Shown in pieces: positions 16,917 through 26,869 of a stretch of 64,000 bases of DNA. A program made the position numbers and the translations under genes. The notes below the pieces were generated by a model. That model ran no database searches. It worked only from the letters and a program-made list of their open reading frames with translations, and was not told the origin of the DNA. Position 1 is the first letter of the stretch. Each line of letters opens with the position of its first letter. Source of the DNA: Holophagaceae bacterium (GTDB lineage Bacteria > Acidobacteriota > Holophagae > Holophagales > Holophagaceae); contig JANYBM010000140.1 of assembly GCA_025361125.1 (NCBI GenBank), positions 46,474 through 110,473 on the forward strand, given 5' to 3'.

Positions 16917-18593
16917 TCACTCAATCTGTTGCGGGTTGTCTGCCTCACCCGCGGGTTCGCCCATGCGCATCAAGGCCGCTATCACAGCGATGCCCATGGA
17001 GAAGGGCGCGATGACTTTGGTGGCTTCGGGATAACCCATGACGAGATCCCCAATGGGCAATACCGCGTAGCACAGGATGGGGGCGATTACCACCCACTTG
17101 CCCATGTGGCCCATGGGTTTCAACGGAATGCGGTGCTCGATGAGTCGATAGGCCAGGCCGGCGGTGAAGGTCGTGAGCACCCAACCCGCGAAATTACGAA
17201 GGGGGATGCCAAAATAGGGCCCGCCATCGGTCCAGATCCAAGCCTTTTGCTGAAGGGACATGTACGGGTCCATGGTCAAGTCCCAGGCGCTCATGATGAG
17301 GGCGCTCAGCAGAGCCGCGAAGACGGACCAGCCCCAGTGTAGCTTGCGAGTCACCGGCGTGCCGTGGATTGCGAGATTGGCCATCATCGTGCTTGGGTAG
17401 AGCACCATGAAGTAGGCCAACGGAATGGGCCAGGACACGGTGCCCAGGATCTTCCAGCCCAGCACGTCCGTGTAGTAGTAGCGCCCGAAGATGAGTCCCG
17501 TCTTCACGCCGATGTACTCGAAAATGAAGCCAATGAAAGCCGTGGCTGTGAAGAACCAAAGGGCTCGCCGCCAGCCCAGCATGTAACAGGCATGGACCAC
17601 GACAAAGCCACTGAAAAAGACCGTCATCTGATCGAAGGGCAGACGACCGCCTTGAATGAGATGGAGTCCATTCATGCCGATATGAGCCAGGAAAGCCGCA
17701 CCGAGCACTGTGAGCAATAGACGCGACCCCCTATCGTTCACCACGTGTGCTGGCGCCACCAATCGTTGCAGGTATGTCCCCGCTTCCCTGAAATGGGGAA
17801 GCCGCATCTGGATGATCGGCGCCAGGGCCATCAGGATCGGTATGCCCGTGGTGAAAGGTGTGAGCACCCTGGTGGCCACCGGGACGCCGATGAACATATC
17901 GGGAAGGCTCATCAGGGCATAGCCCACCACCGGTATGCTCGTCATCCAGGGAGAGAGCTTTTTCTGGGGCAGAGGCAGGCCACGCTCCACCATCCGATAG
18001 ACCACGCCAATGATGAACACCGTCTCCACCCATGAAACATAGTTGGCGAACGGGATGCCAAAATAGGCGCCCCCCTGATCCCACACCCAGGCTTGCTCTT
18101 TGATGACCATGTACGGGTCCAGGGTGAGGTCCCAGGTGGTCATCACGAAGGCCGTCAGGAGCGCCAGCCAGGCCATCCATATGCCATTGCCCTTGGTGCT
18201 GACAGGCTGACCCTCCGCAGCGAGATTCACGATGACGTAGCTGTTGTAGATCATGGCGAACCAGCCCAAGGGGACCACGAGGGGCACCTGGCCCAGGCGC
18301 CACCCCATCACGGGGGTGTAGTGGTAGCACGTGGCCAGGCAAGTGGCGATGCTCAGGCTCTCGGCGATCCAGGACAGGACGAAGACCAATCCAAAAAACG
18401 TCACGGCGCGCTTCCACCCCAGCATGTGCCAGGCATGGATCAGGGCTAGCGCGCTGAAAATCATATTGCTGAGGATGAGCGGCAGTTGCGAGCCGAGCGC
18501 GGCTGCGAAAATCGCTTGAGCCGCCGCCCCAGTGAACAGCAATGTCAGCATTGCGGCAATGACAAGACGGTCCTTCATTGGCTGACTTTGCAT
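16917..18593 (-). CDS. Tandem-duplicated CruF-like carotenoid biosynthesis membrane protein (two DUF422 units)
   Basis: 558 residues, roughly twice the length of the DUF422/CruF family (about 270-300). The protein is an internal repeat with an offset of 283 residues: MTTWDLTLDPYM (151-162) with GGAYFGIPFANYVSW, and MSAWDLTMDPYM (434-445) with GGPYFGIPLRNFAGW. Each half has about seven membrane segments and the early motif HMLGW/YMLGW. CruF hydrates the psi end of acyclic carotenoids (known in Deinococcus and haloarchaea). Both copies retain the WDL-DP-M motif. No other carotenoid gene is nearby. ATG 18593 was chosen; ATG 18578 is an alternative. It diverges from the giant kinase gene. Confidence 0.75.
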   Translation of the reverse strand: MQSQPMKDRLVIAAMLTLLFTGAAAQAIFAAALGSQLPLILSNMIFSALALIHAWHMLGWKRAVTFFGLVFVLSWIAESLSIATCLATCYHYTPVMGWRLGQVPLVVPLGWFAMIYNSYVIVNLAAEGQPVSTKGNGIWMAWLALLTAFVMTTWDLTLDPYMVIKEQAWVWDQGGAYFGIPFANYVSWVETVFIIGVVYRMVERGLPLPQKKLSPWMTSIPVVGYALMSLPDMFIGVPVATRVLTPFTTGIPILMALAPIIQMRLPHFREAGTYLQRLVAPAHVVNDRGSRLLLTVLGAAFLAHIGMNGLHLIQGGRLPFDQMTVFFSGFVVVHACYMLGWRRALWFFTATAFIGFIFEYIGVKTGLIFGRYYYTDVLGWKILGTVSWPIPLAYFMVLYPSTMMANLAIHGTPVTRKLHWGWSVFAALLSALIMSAWDLTMDPYMSLQQKAWIWTDGGPYFGIPLRNFAGWVLTTFTAGLAYRLIEHRIPLKPMGHMGKWVVIAPILCYAVLPIGDLVMGYPEATKVIAPFSMGIAVIAALMRMGEPAGEADNPQQIE

Positions 18594-18607
18594 GCTGGCC
18601 TCGCTTC

Positions 18608-21600
18608 ATGGATTTCGAATGGCAGGATACTCTAAGAACCAGATTAAACAGGAATATGCGCGTGGGGGATTTCCAGGGGACCGATCGAATCCATATCCGC
18701 CGGAGCATCGGAGCCGGTTCCTTCGGCATGGTCTTCGAAGCTTATGATCAGGATCGCCAAGCCGTGGTGGCTTTGAAGACGCTCACCAACGTCGGCCCCG
18801 AAGCCCTTTATCAATTCAAGCAGGAATTCCGGGCCTTGGCAGACATCTCCCATCCGAATCTTGTGGGCCTTTTCGAACTCGGCAGCGACGGCGATCGCGC
18901 GTTCTTCACCATGGAACTCATTGATGGCCTACCCTTTTCCATCTGGGCCAGGAATGAAGCCCTGTCTACCCATCCTTTAATGAGCAGTAGCCGAAGCGAA
19001 CACACTTCTGGAACGGAGTTGAAAGGCCAGGCCGAAAACAACTTTTCGGATAGCATTTCCCACCCCATCTCCGGGGAAGAACCCACGCTGTTCGCTGACG
19101 TCAGCGCTTCGGGACCCGTGCTCGAAGCCTCAGGCGCCAAAGCCCTGCGCGATCCAGCACGCCTGCGCGCTGCCCTCCGCCAGCTGGTCGGCGGTGTTTC
19201 CGCCTTGCACGCTTCTGGGAAACTGCATCGGGATCTGAAATCCAACAACGTGCTGGTGACCGCAGCGGGCCGTGTGGTGGTCCTGGATTTCGGATTGGTG
19301 CTGGACATTTCGCCCAATGAAGCCTGGGCGATGGGCCTGCCGCCAAAACTAGTGGGGACACCCTCGCACATCTCGCCCGAACAGGTGGCAGGCCAGCGCG
19401 CCACCGAAGCCAGCGACTGGTACGCCGTAGGCGTGATGCTTTACGAATCCCTCACGGGTCGCCTGCCCTTTGCGGGCTCGCCGATGTCGGTGCTCCAAGC
19501 CAAACAAGAGATGGATCCACCCCACCCAGCCTCCATAGCCCCTGGGGTTCCAGATGACCTGGACAAAATTTGTATGGCCTTGCTGCACCGCGACCCCAGC
19601 CTGCGCCCGAGCGCCCTGGAGCTGATGGAGCGACTGGGGCAACTAGGAGCCGAAAAAAATGGAGAATGGAGGGAATCCGGCTCCCATGGTCTGCGGAAAC
19701 CTTTTGTGGGGCGGCAGAAGGAAATTGATACTTTGCAGGAAGCTTTCGAATCCACCCTTCGAGAAGAACCAAGCTCCGTGTTGCTGCACGGCAGCTCTGG
19801 CATCGGGAAGAGTTTTCTCGTAAGGCGATTCCTTCGCTCAGTGCAAGAGGGCTACCCTCGCGCCATCGTGTTGTATGGCCGCTGTTACGAGCAGGAATCA
19901 GTCCCCTTCAAGGCCGTGGACAGCCTGATTGATGGCCTCAGCCAGGTGCTGCGATTCATGCCTTCGGTGGAGACGGAGCCTCTGCTGCCCCGACATATCG
20001 GAGCTCTTGCAAAACTTTTCCCGGTGCTCCAGCAGGTTCCATCCATCGCACGGGCAAAGGCTCGAAGCACGGAGTCCCTGGATGCCCTGGGGACCCGCCA
20101 ACGTGCCTTTGGCGCCCTTCGAGCCCTGTTCTCGCGCCTGGCGGATCAACGCCCCGTGGTGCTGGCCCTTGATGATCTTCAGTGGGGAGACTTGGACAGC
20201 GTGGCCCTGCTAGGGGAATTGCTCAGGGCTCCCGATCGCCCAGCGTTCCTGTTGGTGGCTTGCTATCGCCGCGAGGAATCCCAGACCAGCCCCGCCTTGT
20301 TGGAATTGCTGCCCCTATTGAAATCGGGACGCCACCTGGATCTACCGATCGAGCCGCTGGATGTTGAAGCCTCAGCCCAATTGGCTATTTCGCTCATGGG
20401 ACCTGGACAATCCGACCAGGAAAACCGGGCCAGGGGCATCGCCGATGAAGCCGGTGGAAACCCGCTTTTCATCAGTGAATTAGCCCGCCATTCAACTTTC
20501 ATGGGGACACTGCCTGTTCCTGGAGTCACTGACCTGGAACGGTTGCTGCTCGCCCGTGTTTCGACACTTCCCGAAAATTCACGACGGGTCCTGGAACTTC
20601 TCTCCGTGGCGGGCTATCCCCTGCCCTGGTCTGCGGTGCGGCGCGCGGCGGAGGTGGGACCAGGAGGCGCGGATCCCTTCCCACCCTTGAGAGCGGCTCA
20701 TTTGGCCCGCGCACAGGGCACCACTCATCATAGAACGCTGGAGCTCTATCATGATCGCGTGGGAGAAGTGGTATCCCGGAGTCTCAGTGCCAGCCACGTC
20801 ACACGACACCACTTGAGCTTGGCCAAAGCACTGGAACAGAGCCCTGGCGCAGATCCTCAAGCATTGGCACTCCATTATCTAGCCGCTGGTGAACGCGGAA
20901 AGGCCGCCAGTTTTTCTTCCAGCGCAGCGGATCTCGCAGCCGCAGGGTTGGCTTTTGAGCAGGCGGCGGCTCTCTATCAGCAGGCCATCAGTCTGCGGGA
21001 AAGGGGTGATCCATCACTCCAGGATTTACGGGTCAGGTTGGCCAAGAGCCTGGTGAATGCGGGCCGGGGCTCCGCGGCAGCGCAGGTCTTTCTGGAAGCC
21101 GCATCTCATGGGGACTCACCTGCCCACCGTGTCTGGCGCCGCCGGGCCGCGGAAGAATTCTTTCGCAGCGGCCACCTGGAAGAGGGCCTCACCACTACTC
21201 GCCAAGTGCTCGCTTTCATAGGGGTCCGAATCCCCGCCACGCCCACCGGAGCCCTGGTTTCACTCCTCTTCAATCGCCTTCGTCTTGGCCTCCGGGGGCT
21301 CAAATTCACCGAGCGGAACGCCGAAGAAATACCGGCCGAATTGCTCGATCGAATTGACACGTTGTGGTCCGTGACCATGGGGCTCGGTGCTTTCGATTTC
21401 ATCAGGTCTGCAGACTTTCAGGCTCGGCAACTGCTCCTGGCTTTGGAGGCCGGGGAACCCTATCGGCTGGTGCGGGGACTCGCCCATGAGATGGCACTGC
21501 GGTCCGCTGGCAGCGGCAGTAGCGACCTCAACGCCGCGCGGCGCATCCAAGCCACCACCATGGCCCTGGCCGAGCGTTTCGGCCAGCCGGAACCCCTGGC

Positions 21601-22492
21601 GCGAGCTTACATTGGAGCTGGCATCGCAGCCTTGGTGACCGGCCGTTGGCGTTCCTCGGTCGACTGGCTGGAAAAAGCTGAAGGGATCCTGCAGACAAGC
21701 TGTACCGGCGTGAGCTATGAGATTCACACCGCGCAGTTCTTCGGGTTGATGGCAAACATCGTGATGGGCCAGCTCCGTCAGGCAACCGAGCGTTATCCGG
21801 AATTGCTGGCGGAAGCTGAGGATCTCGGGGATGTGCTGATGGTGGCGAATCTTCGGATTGTGGGTTGGAACATTCATCTGGCGGCGGATGCTCCGAATTT
21901 TGCTGAAACGGAACTGTCACTGGCCTTGGAAGGCTGGCCTGAGACAGGTTTTCTGACTCAGCATTTCCATCGTCTGATAGGCCAGGCTTCGGTTCATCTT
22001 TACAAGGGCCAACCCAGAGCCGCACTGGATTTCGTGGCAGCCCAATGGCCCGCCCTGAAGCGCTCCCACCTATTGCGCTCCCAAGGCGCAAGAATCGCTT
22101 GCGTTGAACTTCGGGCACGCTGCCTGTTGGCAACGGCCGCCGTGGAGCCCGCGAACCGAACGAGTCTTATCAAGGAGGCTCGCCGCGATATTCGAGCCCT
22201 CCTAAAAGAGCCCTCAAACAATTCCAAAGCCCAGGCCTTGAAGGACCAGGCCGTGGCCTTGGCGCTGGAAGGTTACAAGGACGAAGCCCAGGCTCGCTTG
22301 GTGGAAGCAGAAATCTCACTGAAAAATGAAGGCATGGCCACCCACGTTCAATCGGTGCGGTGGCTGCGCGGGCACCTCATCGGCAATGCCCAGGGAATTG
22401 AACTCAAAACCATGGCAACCGACGCCTTGCTTGATGCCGGCTATCGCAATCCCGAGGCCATCGCCCGGCTGTTCGTGCCTGGGATCGCCTAG
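18608..22492 (+). CDS. Giant Ser/Thr protein kinase-AAA ATPase-TPR regulator
   Basis: 1294 residues. The N-terminal kinase has a glycine loop GAGSFG (35-40), the lysine in VVALKTL (57), HRDLKSNN (207-214), DFG (227-229) and GTPSHISPEQ. About 65 residues rich in Ser/Glu are inserted between hinge and helix E (about 110-175). A STAND/AAA-type ATPase follows: FVGRQKEID, Walker A GSSGIGKS (395-402), Walker B LALDDLQWGD. The last 600 residues are helical TPR-like repeats. This resembles the PknK/multidomain kinases of myxobacteria, Acidobacteria and Planctomycetes, which act as signal integrators. Start choice: the ATG at 18608 has no good Shine-Dalgarno, and 18656 is an alternative. The target is unknown. 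Confidence 0.85.
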   Translation: MDFEWQDTLRTRLNRNMRVGDFQGTDRIHIRRSIGAGSFGMVFEAYDQDRQAVVALKTLTNVGPEALYQFKQEFRALADISHPNLVGLFELGSDGDRAFFTMELIDGLPFSIWARNEALSTHPLMSSSRSEHTSGTELKGQAENNFSDSISHPISGEEPTLFADVSASGPVLEASGAKALRDPARLRAALRQLVGGVSALHASGKLHRDLKSNNVLVTAAGRVVVLDFGLVLDISPNEAWAMGLPPKLVGTPSHISPEQVAGQRATEASDWYAVGVMLYESLTGRLPFAGSPMSVLQAKQEMDPPHPASIAPGVPDDLDKICMALLHRDPSLRPSALELMERLGQLGAEKNGEWRESGSHGLRKPFVGRQKEIDTLQEAFESTLREEPSSVLLHGSSGIGKSFLVRRFLRSVQEGYPRAIVLYGRCYEQESVPFKAVDSLIDGLSQVLRFMPSVETEPLLPRHIGALAKLFPVLQQVPSIARAKARSTESLDALGTRQRAFGALRALFSRLADQRPVVLALDDLQWGDLDSVALLGELLRAPDRPAFLLVACYRREESQTSPALLELLPLLKSGRHLDLPIEPLDVEASAQLAISLMGPGQSDQENRARGIADEAGGNPLFISELARHSTFMGTLPVPGVTDLERLLLARVSTLPENSRRVLELLSVAGYPLPWSAVRRAAEVGPGGADPFPPLRAAHLARAQGTTHHRTLELYHDRVGEVVSRSLSASHVTRHHLSLAKALEQSPGADPQALALHYLAAGERGKAASFSSSAADLAAAGLAFEQAAALYQQAISLRERGDPSLQDLRVRLAKSLVNAGRGSAAAQVFLEAASHGDSPAHRVWRRRAAEEFFRSGHLEEGLTTTRQVLAFIGVRIPATPTGALVSLLFNRLRLGLRGLKFTERNAEEIPAELLDRIDTLWSVTMGLGAFDFIRSADFQARQLLLALEAGEPYRLVRGLAHEMALRSAGSGSSDLNAARRIQATTMALAERFGQPEPLARAYIGAGIAALVTGRWRSSVDWLEKAEGILQTSCTGVSYEIHTAQFFGLMANIVMGQLRQATERYPELLAEAEDLGDVLMVANLRIVGWNIHLAADAPNFAETELSLALEGWPETGFLTQHFHRLIGQASVHLYKGQPRAALDFVAAQWPALKRSHLLRSQGARIACVELRARCLLATAAVEPANRTSLIKEARRDIRALLKEPSNNSKAQALKDQAVALALEGYKDEAQARLVEAEISLKNEGMATHVQSVRWLRGHLIGNAQGIELKTMATDALLDAGYRNPEAIARLFVPGIA

Positions 22493-22503
22493 GACTTCAC
22501 ACG

Positions 22504-25428
22504 CTAAAACCTGTACCTCACCCCGACCTGCAATTGCCGCTTGGGGCCGTAGCGCGTTGGAGTTCCATACTTTGGTGTAAAGGAGGCAAGGTCGTTCTGA
22601 ACTTGGTGAACGTTCTGAATTTGGGCCACGTTCGAGCGGTTGAATAAGTTGAAGACATCCAACATCAGTTCCAGTTTTGAGCTGGCGAAAGGAATCGTTC
22701 GCGCGACCCTCAGATCCACCGTCGCGATGGAAGGAGTGGTTTCCGAATTGCGACCGAGGCCCGCAGGTCGGTCAGAGGTGCCATCCCCATCGAGATTGGC
22801 GTCGGAACCCACCAATTGCGTGAAAGGTCGGCCTGAAGCCCAATGCAGAATGCAGCTGAAGGTCCAATCGCGGCGCAACGCCGAACCCTCGTGTCCCGTA
22901 AACCACACCGCGGTGGATGTAAAACGATGGGTCTGGTTTTGCAGGCTCGGGCCCCATTCACTGGAAGGATCAAAGGAGTTTTGGGGGGTGAAATCCGAAG
23001 TCCAGTCCGTAAAGTTATCCTTGGCCTGGGAATGGGTGTAACTCGCATTCAACAGGAATCGTGCATCCAGCTTCCAGGTCCAACCAAGGCTCTGGCCGTC
23101 GTAGTCGGCGCGACCACTACCGTCCACCCGGTTCAGGGTGCTGTAGCGCAAATCAGGTCGTCTAAGCACCGTTTGGCTGGTGGCGGGATTGAAATAGACA
23201 TGATACGCGTTCACGTCCCGCACATTCATAAATCCCTTGGCCTTCGAATGCAGCAACTCCAGGGTGAATTGATGCTGAAGGAACGGATTCCATTCAAGCC
23301 CAAGATTCTCTTGCCACATGGTCGGAAAGGCTACATCCCCAGGCAGGACGAAAGTTGTAGGGCCTGCTGGTAGCGCAGTATAGCGATGATTCTGGGCCAC
23401 GCCATCCGCATTGGCCCAGGTGGGCAAAGGGCCGGTCAAAACGGGATCCAGAAGGGTGCGAATGACGGTTTGTACCGCGCGACCGTTGTAAATCAAGGCG
23501 CCATACACAAGTCCGAGGTTGGTAGGACCGCCGAAGCGCCCCGCGCCCCCGAAAAGGCGCAACGCGGACTTCGCTTGCCAACTGAAGGAGAGCCGGGGAT
23601 GGACCAGACTGGCACTCCATTCCTGCTGGGTGCGAAAGTTGGCCGGATAGTCATAGGCGCCCGCGGGCAGCTGTGTGGGACCCAGTACGGGATCCACTGT
23701 TGAAGGCGGATGTTGCACCGCATCGTAGTCCGCGGTGTCAGGAAAGGGGGGCAACGTTTCCCGCTCGAACCGAAGGCCAAGCTTCAGGAGAAAAGAGGGA
23801 TGCAGTTGCCAATCATCCTGGATGAAAACGGCTTCGCTCTTGCCGATGGCCCGGCCATGGGCATTGCCATAACTTTGCACGAAGGCCACTGGTATACCCG
23901 TTCCCCCAAAAGGGTTGGGTGCAGCGAAAGCCATGAGGGAACTGGCAATGCCAATCTCGGGGATGGCCTGGAACCGGTAGACCCCGGCAAAATTCTGGCG
24001 CACGTTGGCTTCGTTCATCGAGTGCAACAGATCAATGCCGCCCTTGAATGTGTGCTTGCCCCGCACGGTGGTCAGGGTGTCCGCCAGTTGGCTGTAGCGC
24101 GCGTGGGACTGTTGGTCCGCCAGTCGCTGGGTGCCAAACGTGGCGGCACCCAATATCTCCACAAACACACCGCCGCTCGGATCCAGACTGTCAATGCGGT
24201 TATCCCGGTTAGCCACCATCAGGCGGAAATCATTGAACCATTCCGAGCTCATCCATTGGTTCGTAAGCGTGAAGGCCTGATCATGGGTGCTTCGAGACCC
24301 TCCGGCGCTTTTGGCGATGAGGCCGCCCCAGGGGATCGCGTTTTCATCTTTCTGCTGGCCAAACAGAGCACGGAAAGTCCAGTGACTCGATGGGTTTTGC
24401 ACCCAGTCCAAGCGCAGGAAGCCTGAAGTGTCGCCTTCCTGGTAGGACACTTTGCCAGTTTCGAGTTGGAATCCAGCGGCTCGGATGAAGCTGGCCGTCG
24501 TGGAATCAATGCTTACGAAGTTCTCATCCGTGCGTTGCATGCGTTCCACGGCGACAAAGTAGAAAAGCCGGTCTTTTATGATCGGTCCGCCTATGGAAGC
24601 GCCATACTGCTGGCGGTGTTCAGCGCTGGTGGTGGAAGTGGCATCCAGGCTTCCCGATTTGGAGAAATGGAAAAGGGAGCCTTTCAATTCATTCGTGCCC
24701 TGCTTGGTGATGGTGTTCACGATGCCGCCCAGGGCTCTTCCGAATTCTGCCGAGAAGCCGCCGCTGATGACCTGGAATTCCTGCACCGCCTCTTGGCTGA
24801 TGCTGCCTCGAAGGGCCCCGCCACCCAGATCATTATTGTCCAGCCCATCCAACAGAAAATTATTTTGCCGCGGTGTCTTGCCCGCGAAACTGAGGCCCGA
24901 ATCAAGCACGCCATCGCCTGTGGGGAGGTTGCCGATCGCCGCGAAGGGGGTCGTCAGGCTGAAATCCACAAAGCTGCGACGGTTGATCGGAAGGTTTGAA
25001 ATAAGCGCTTCGTCCACCCCCGATGCGACCTGGGTGCGCTCTGAATCCATTGAGGCTTCAACCATCAGGGTTCGATCCGCGATGGCCACAGCGAGTAGCA
25101 GATCCTGTTGGGCGGTACTTCCAACCTGAAGCGCCACCTGGGCCTGAGCTGTAAAACCAGAATTGCCTAGAGCTTTAAGAAAATAGTTGCCAGCGGGCAA
25201 CAAACGAAAGCGATAACGGCCGTCCCGGTCGCTCGTTGTGGTCCAAGTTTCATTCATATCCGCGCGGCGCAAGGCCACCACTGCCCCCGGTACCGGGCTT
25301 CCATTTGACAAGCGGGCCATACCTTTAAGATCCGCGGTGGTAACTCCGGTGCTTTGGGCCACCAGCACCATGGGCAGCGCGGCAAAAAGGATTCCAAGCG
25401 GATAAATAGGGAGAATTGATCTGCCCAC
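22504..25428 (-). CDS. Oar-like TonB-dependent receptor with N-terminal carboxypeptidase-regulatory domain
   Basis: 974 residues from a GTG at 25428 with GGAG five bases before it; an upstream GTG at 25443 lacks this. A signal peptide (LGILFAALPMVLVAQ) precedes a CarboxypepD_reg-like domain (GMARLSNGSPVPGAVVAL..., DRDGRYRFRLLPAGNYFLKA), a plug (INRRSFVDFSLTTPF; FLLDGLDNNDLGGG), then a beta-barrel ending GVRYRF with the C-terminal aromatic expected for BAM insertion. Such receptors import large substrates (glycans, peptides) across the outer membrane; the substrate is unknown. No TonB-ExbBD genes are near. It lies tail to tail with the giant kinase (11-base gap). Confidence 0.88.
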   Translation of the reverse strand: MGRSILPIYPLGILFAALPMVLVAQSTGVTTADLKGMARLSNGSPVPGAVVALRRADMNETWTTTSDRDGRYRFRLLPAGNYFLKALGNSGFTAQAQVALQVGSTAQQDLLLAVAIADRTLMVEASMDSERTQVASGVDEALISNLPINRRSFVDFSLTTPFAAIGNLPTGDGVLDSGLSFAGKTPRQNNFLLDGLDNNDLGGGALRGSISQEAVQEFQVISGGFSAEFGRALGGIVNTITKQGTNELKGSLFHFSKSGSLDATSTTSAEHRQQYGASIGGPIIKDRLFYFVAVERMQRTDENFVSIDSTTASFIRAAGFQLETGKVSYQEGDTSGFLRLDWVQNPSSHWTFRALFGQQKDENAIPWGGLIAKSAGGSRSTHDQAFTLTNQWMSSEWFNDFRLMVANRDNRIDSLDPSGGVFVEILGAATFGTQRLADQQSHARYSQLADTLTTVRGKHTFKGGIDLLHSMNEANVRQNFAGVYRFQAIPEIGIASSLMAFAAPNPFGGTGIPVAFVQSYGNAHGRAIGKSEAVFIQDDWQLHPSFLLKLGLRFERETLPPFPDTADYDAVQHPPSTVDPVLGPTQLPAGAYDYPANFRTQQEWSASLVHPRLSFSWQAKSALRLFGGAGRFGGPTNLGLVYGALIYNGRAVQTVIRTLLDPVLTGPLPTWANADGVAQNHRYTALPAGPTTFVLPGDVAFPTMWQENLGLEWNPFLQHQFTLELLHSKAKGFMNVRDVNAYHVYFNPATSQTVLRRPDLRYSTLNRVDGSGRADYDGQSLGWTWKLDARFLLNASYTHSQAKDNFTDWTSDFTPQNSFDPSSEWGPSLQNQTHRFTSTAVWFTGHEGSALRRDWTFSCILHWASGRPFTQLVGSDANLDGDGTSDRPAGLGRNSETTPSIATVDLRVARTIPFASSKLELMLDVFNLFNRSNVAQIQNVHQVQNDLASFTPKYGTPTRYGPKRQLQVGVRYRF

Positions 25429-25599
25429 GAAGACTCCGACCACAATGTATCAATGAGAATGCGAGGTTCTGTTTTAACACGGACCAAGCGTTGATTTTCT
25501 ATATTGAGCGATCTTAAGTGGGCGCAAAGGGGCAAACCCTTGAATATGAATTTCCAGGTTAGAATCCCCGTGAACCTCTCATGACACCCAGGTGTTTCT

Positions 25600-26859
25600 A
25601 TGCGGAACCCTTTTCGGCTTCTCCCTGAACAGGCACACTTTGCACCTGAGTTGGAACGAGCCATCGTGGATGAGCTTTACAAACGGGCTTGGGGTGCTTT
25701 CGCAGCGCTGATGCTGGTTCTCGCTGTCGCTGGCTCAATCTTGAAGGAAGCGATCCAGCGGCATCCTCCCATTGGCCGGGTACTCATGCTGATGGCCGCT
25801 GTGACCCTGCTCCGCACCTTCAGCCTTGTGCTGCTCCGGAGCCTGCCGAGCCCCCGCTTGCGACTCTGGGGCTTCGTCACCGGGTCCACCTTGATTGCCT
25901 TCGGTTTTGCCGAACTGAACATCATCAGTTTTCCCTACCTTGAACCGCCGGAATTGGCCTTGCTCGGCATGATCGACTTGGGCATCTGCTCTGGCGCTCT
26001 GATGAGCATGGGCAGTAGTTTTCTCACTTACATGCTCTACGTGATCCCAAACGTCGGTTCCATAGCCCTGGTCGTGGCCTTCGGTCCCTCGACCCGTTGG
26101 AACCAAAATTTTCTATTGCTCGGTTGCATCTATCTTGCGGCCCTGATACTCCTGGCCTTCCAGTTCGCCTTGGCCTACAGGCGCGAAATACTCCTGCGCA
26201 TGGAAATGTCTGAGATGGCTCTACGGGACAATCTCACGCAGCTACGAAACCGGCGCGCACTCCTTGAATTCATGTCCCTGGAATCGGAGCAGGTCCTGCG
26301 TTCCTGGAGAATCACACCTGACCCTACCCACCCAAGGCCCGCGTTGAGTCTCGGCATCCTAATGCTCGACCTTGATCACTTCAAAGCTGTGAACGACACC
26401 CATGGCCATCTTGCCGGTGACGCGGTGCTCAAACAGGTGGCGGCCATCCTCACTGAAACCGCCCGCAAACCCGACATGGTGGTGCGCTGGGGCGGTGAGG
26501 AATTCGTCATCGTGGCTCGGGACACCGACCGTAAACCTCCCTCCCGCCTGGCGGAACGGATTCGGGAACAGATAGAACAGCATGTCTTCACCTTGCCCTC
26601 CGGCCAAACCATTCCGGTCACCTGCTCCATCGGCTATTCAGTCTTTCCCTTCGATGAAAAACTGCCTGAGATCCTGACCTGGGAACAGCTCATCTCTGTG
26701 GCGGATTCCGGGATGTACTTTGCCAAGACTCACGGGCGTAACCGATGCGTAGGTGTCATGGTCGGGGATCAGCTCCAGGAAGATTCAAACATCCTGAACC
26801 GTCTTGAACAGAGCCTGGAGCAGACCCAAGTGGATGGATTGGTACGACTCGTGGATTGA
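25600..26859 (+). CDS. Membrane-bound diguanylate cyclase (GGDEF protein)
   Basis: 419 residues from an ATG at 25600 with AGGTG before it. Residues 30-195 hold about six hydrophobic segments (e.g. LMLVLAVAGSIL, ALILLAFQFALAY). The catalytic domain starts at DNLTQLRNRRAL (210-221), continues with LDLDHFKAVNDTHGHLAGD, an inhibitory I-site RKPD (289-292) and an active GGEEF (298-302). It should make cyclic di-GMP from GTP with product inhibition. The N-terminal membrane sensor is not a named domain I recognise. A 24-residue insertion rich in Pro (about 225-250) lies between the first helix and the metal-binding strand. It is convergent with the flavoprotein gene. Confidence 0.93.
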   Translation: MRNPFRLLPEQAHFAPELERAIVDELYKRAWGAFAALMLVLAVAGSILKEAIQRHPPIGRVLMLMAAVTLLRTFSLVLLRSLPSPRLRLWGFVTGSTLIAFGFAELNIISFPYLEPPELALLGMIDLGICSGALMSMGSSFLTYMLYVIPNVGSIALVVAFGPSTRWNQNFLLLGCIYLAALILLAFQFALAYRREILLRMEMSEMALRDNLTQLRNRRALLEFMSLESEQVLRSWRITPDPTHPRPALSLGILMLDLDHFKAVNDTHGHLAGDAVLKQVAAILTETARKPDMVVRWGGEEFVIVARDTDRKPPSRLAERIREQIEQHVFTLPSGQTIPVTCSIGYSVFPFDEKLPEILTWEQLISVADSGMYFAKTHGRNRCVGVMVGDQLQEDSNILNRLEQSLEQTQVDGLVRLVD

Positions 26860-26869
26860 GAAAAGGGTC

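Noticed and set aside
17731-18729. Second leftward frame of more than 300 codons over the CruF-like gene
   Set aside because: Alternative frame of the same strand, rich in His/Gly/Arg, without domains; the membrane protein in the other frame has conserved motifs.
25519-25539. GGGCGCAAAGGGGCAAACCC upstream of the diguanylate cyclase, resembling the first half of a cyclic di-GMP-I riboswitch
   Set aside because: The second conserved half (GACGCAAAGCCU with its tetraloop receptor) is missing downstream and the expected stems do not form.
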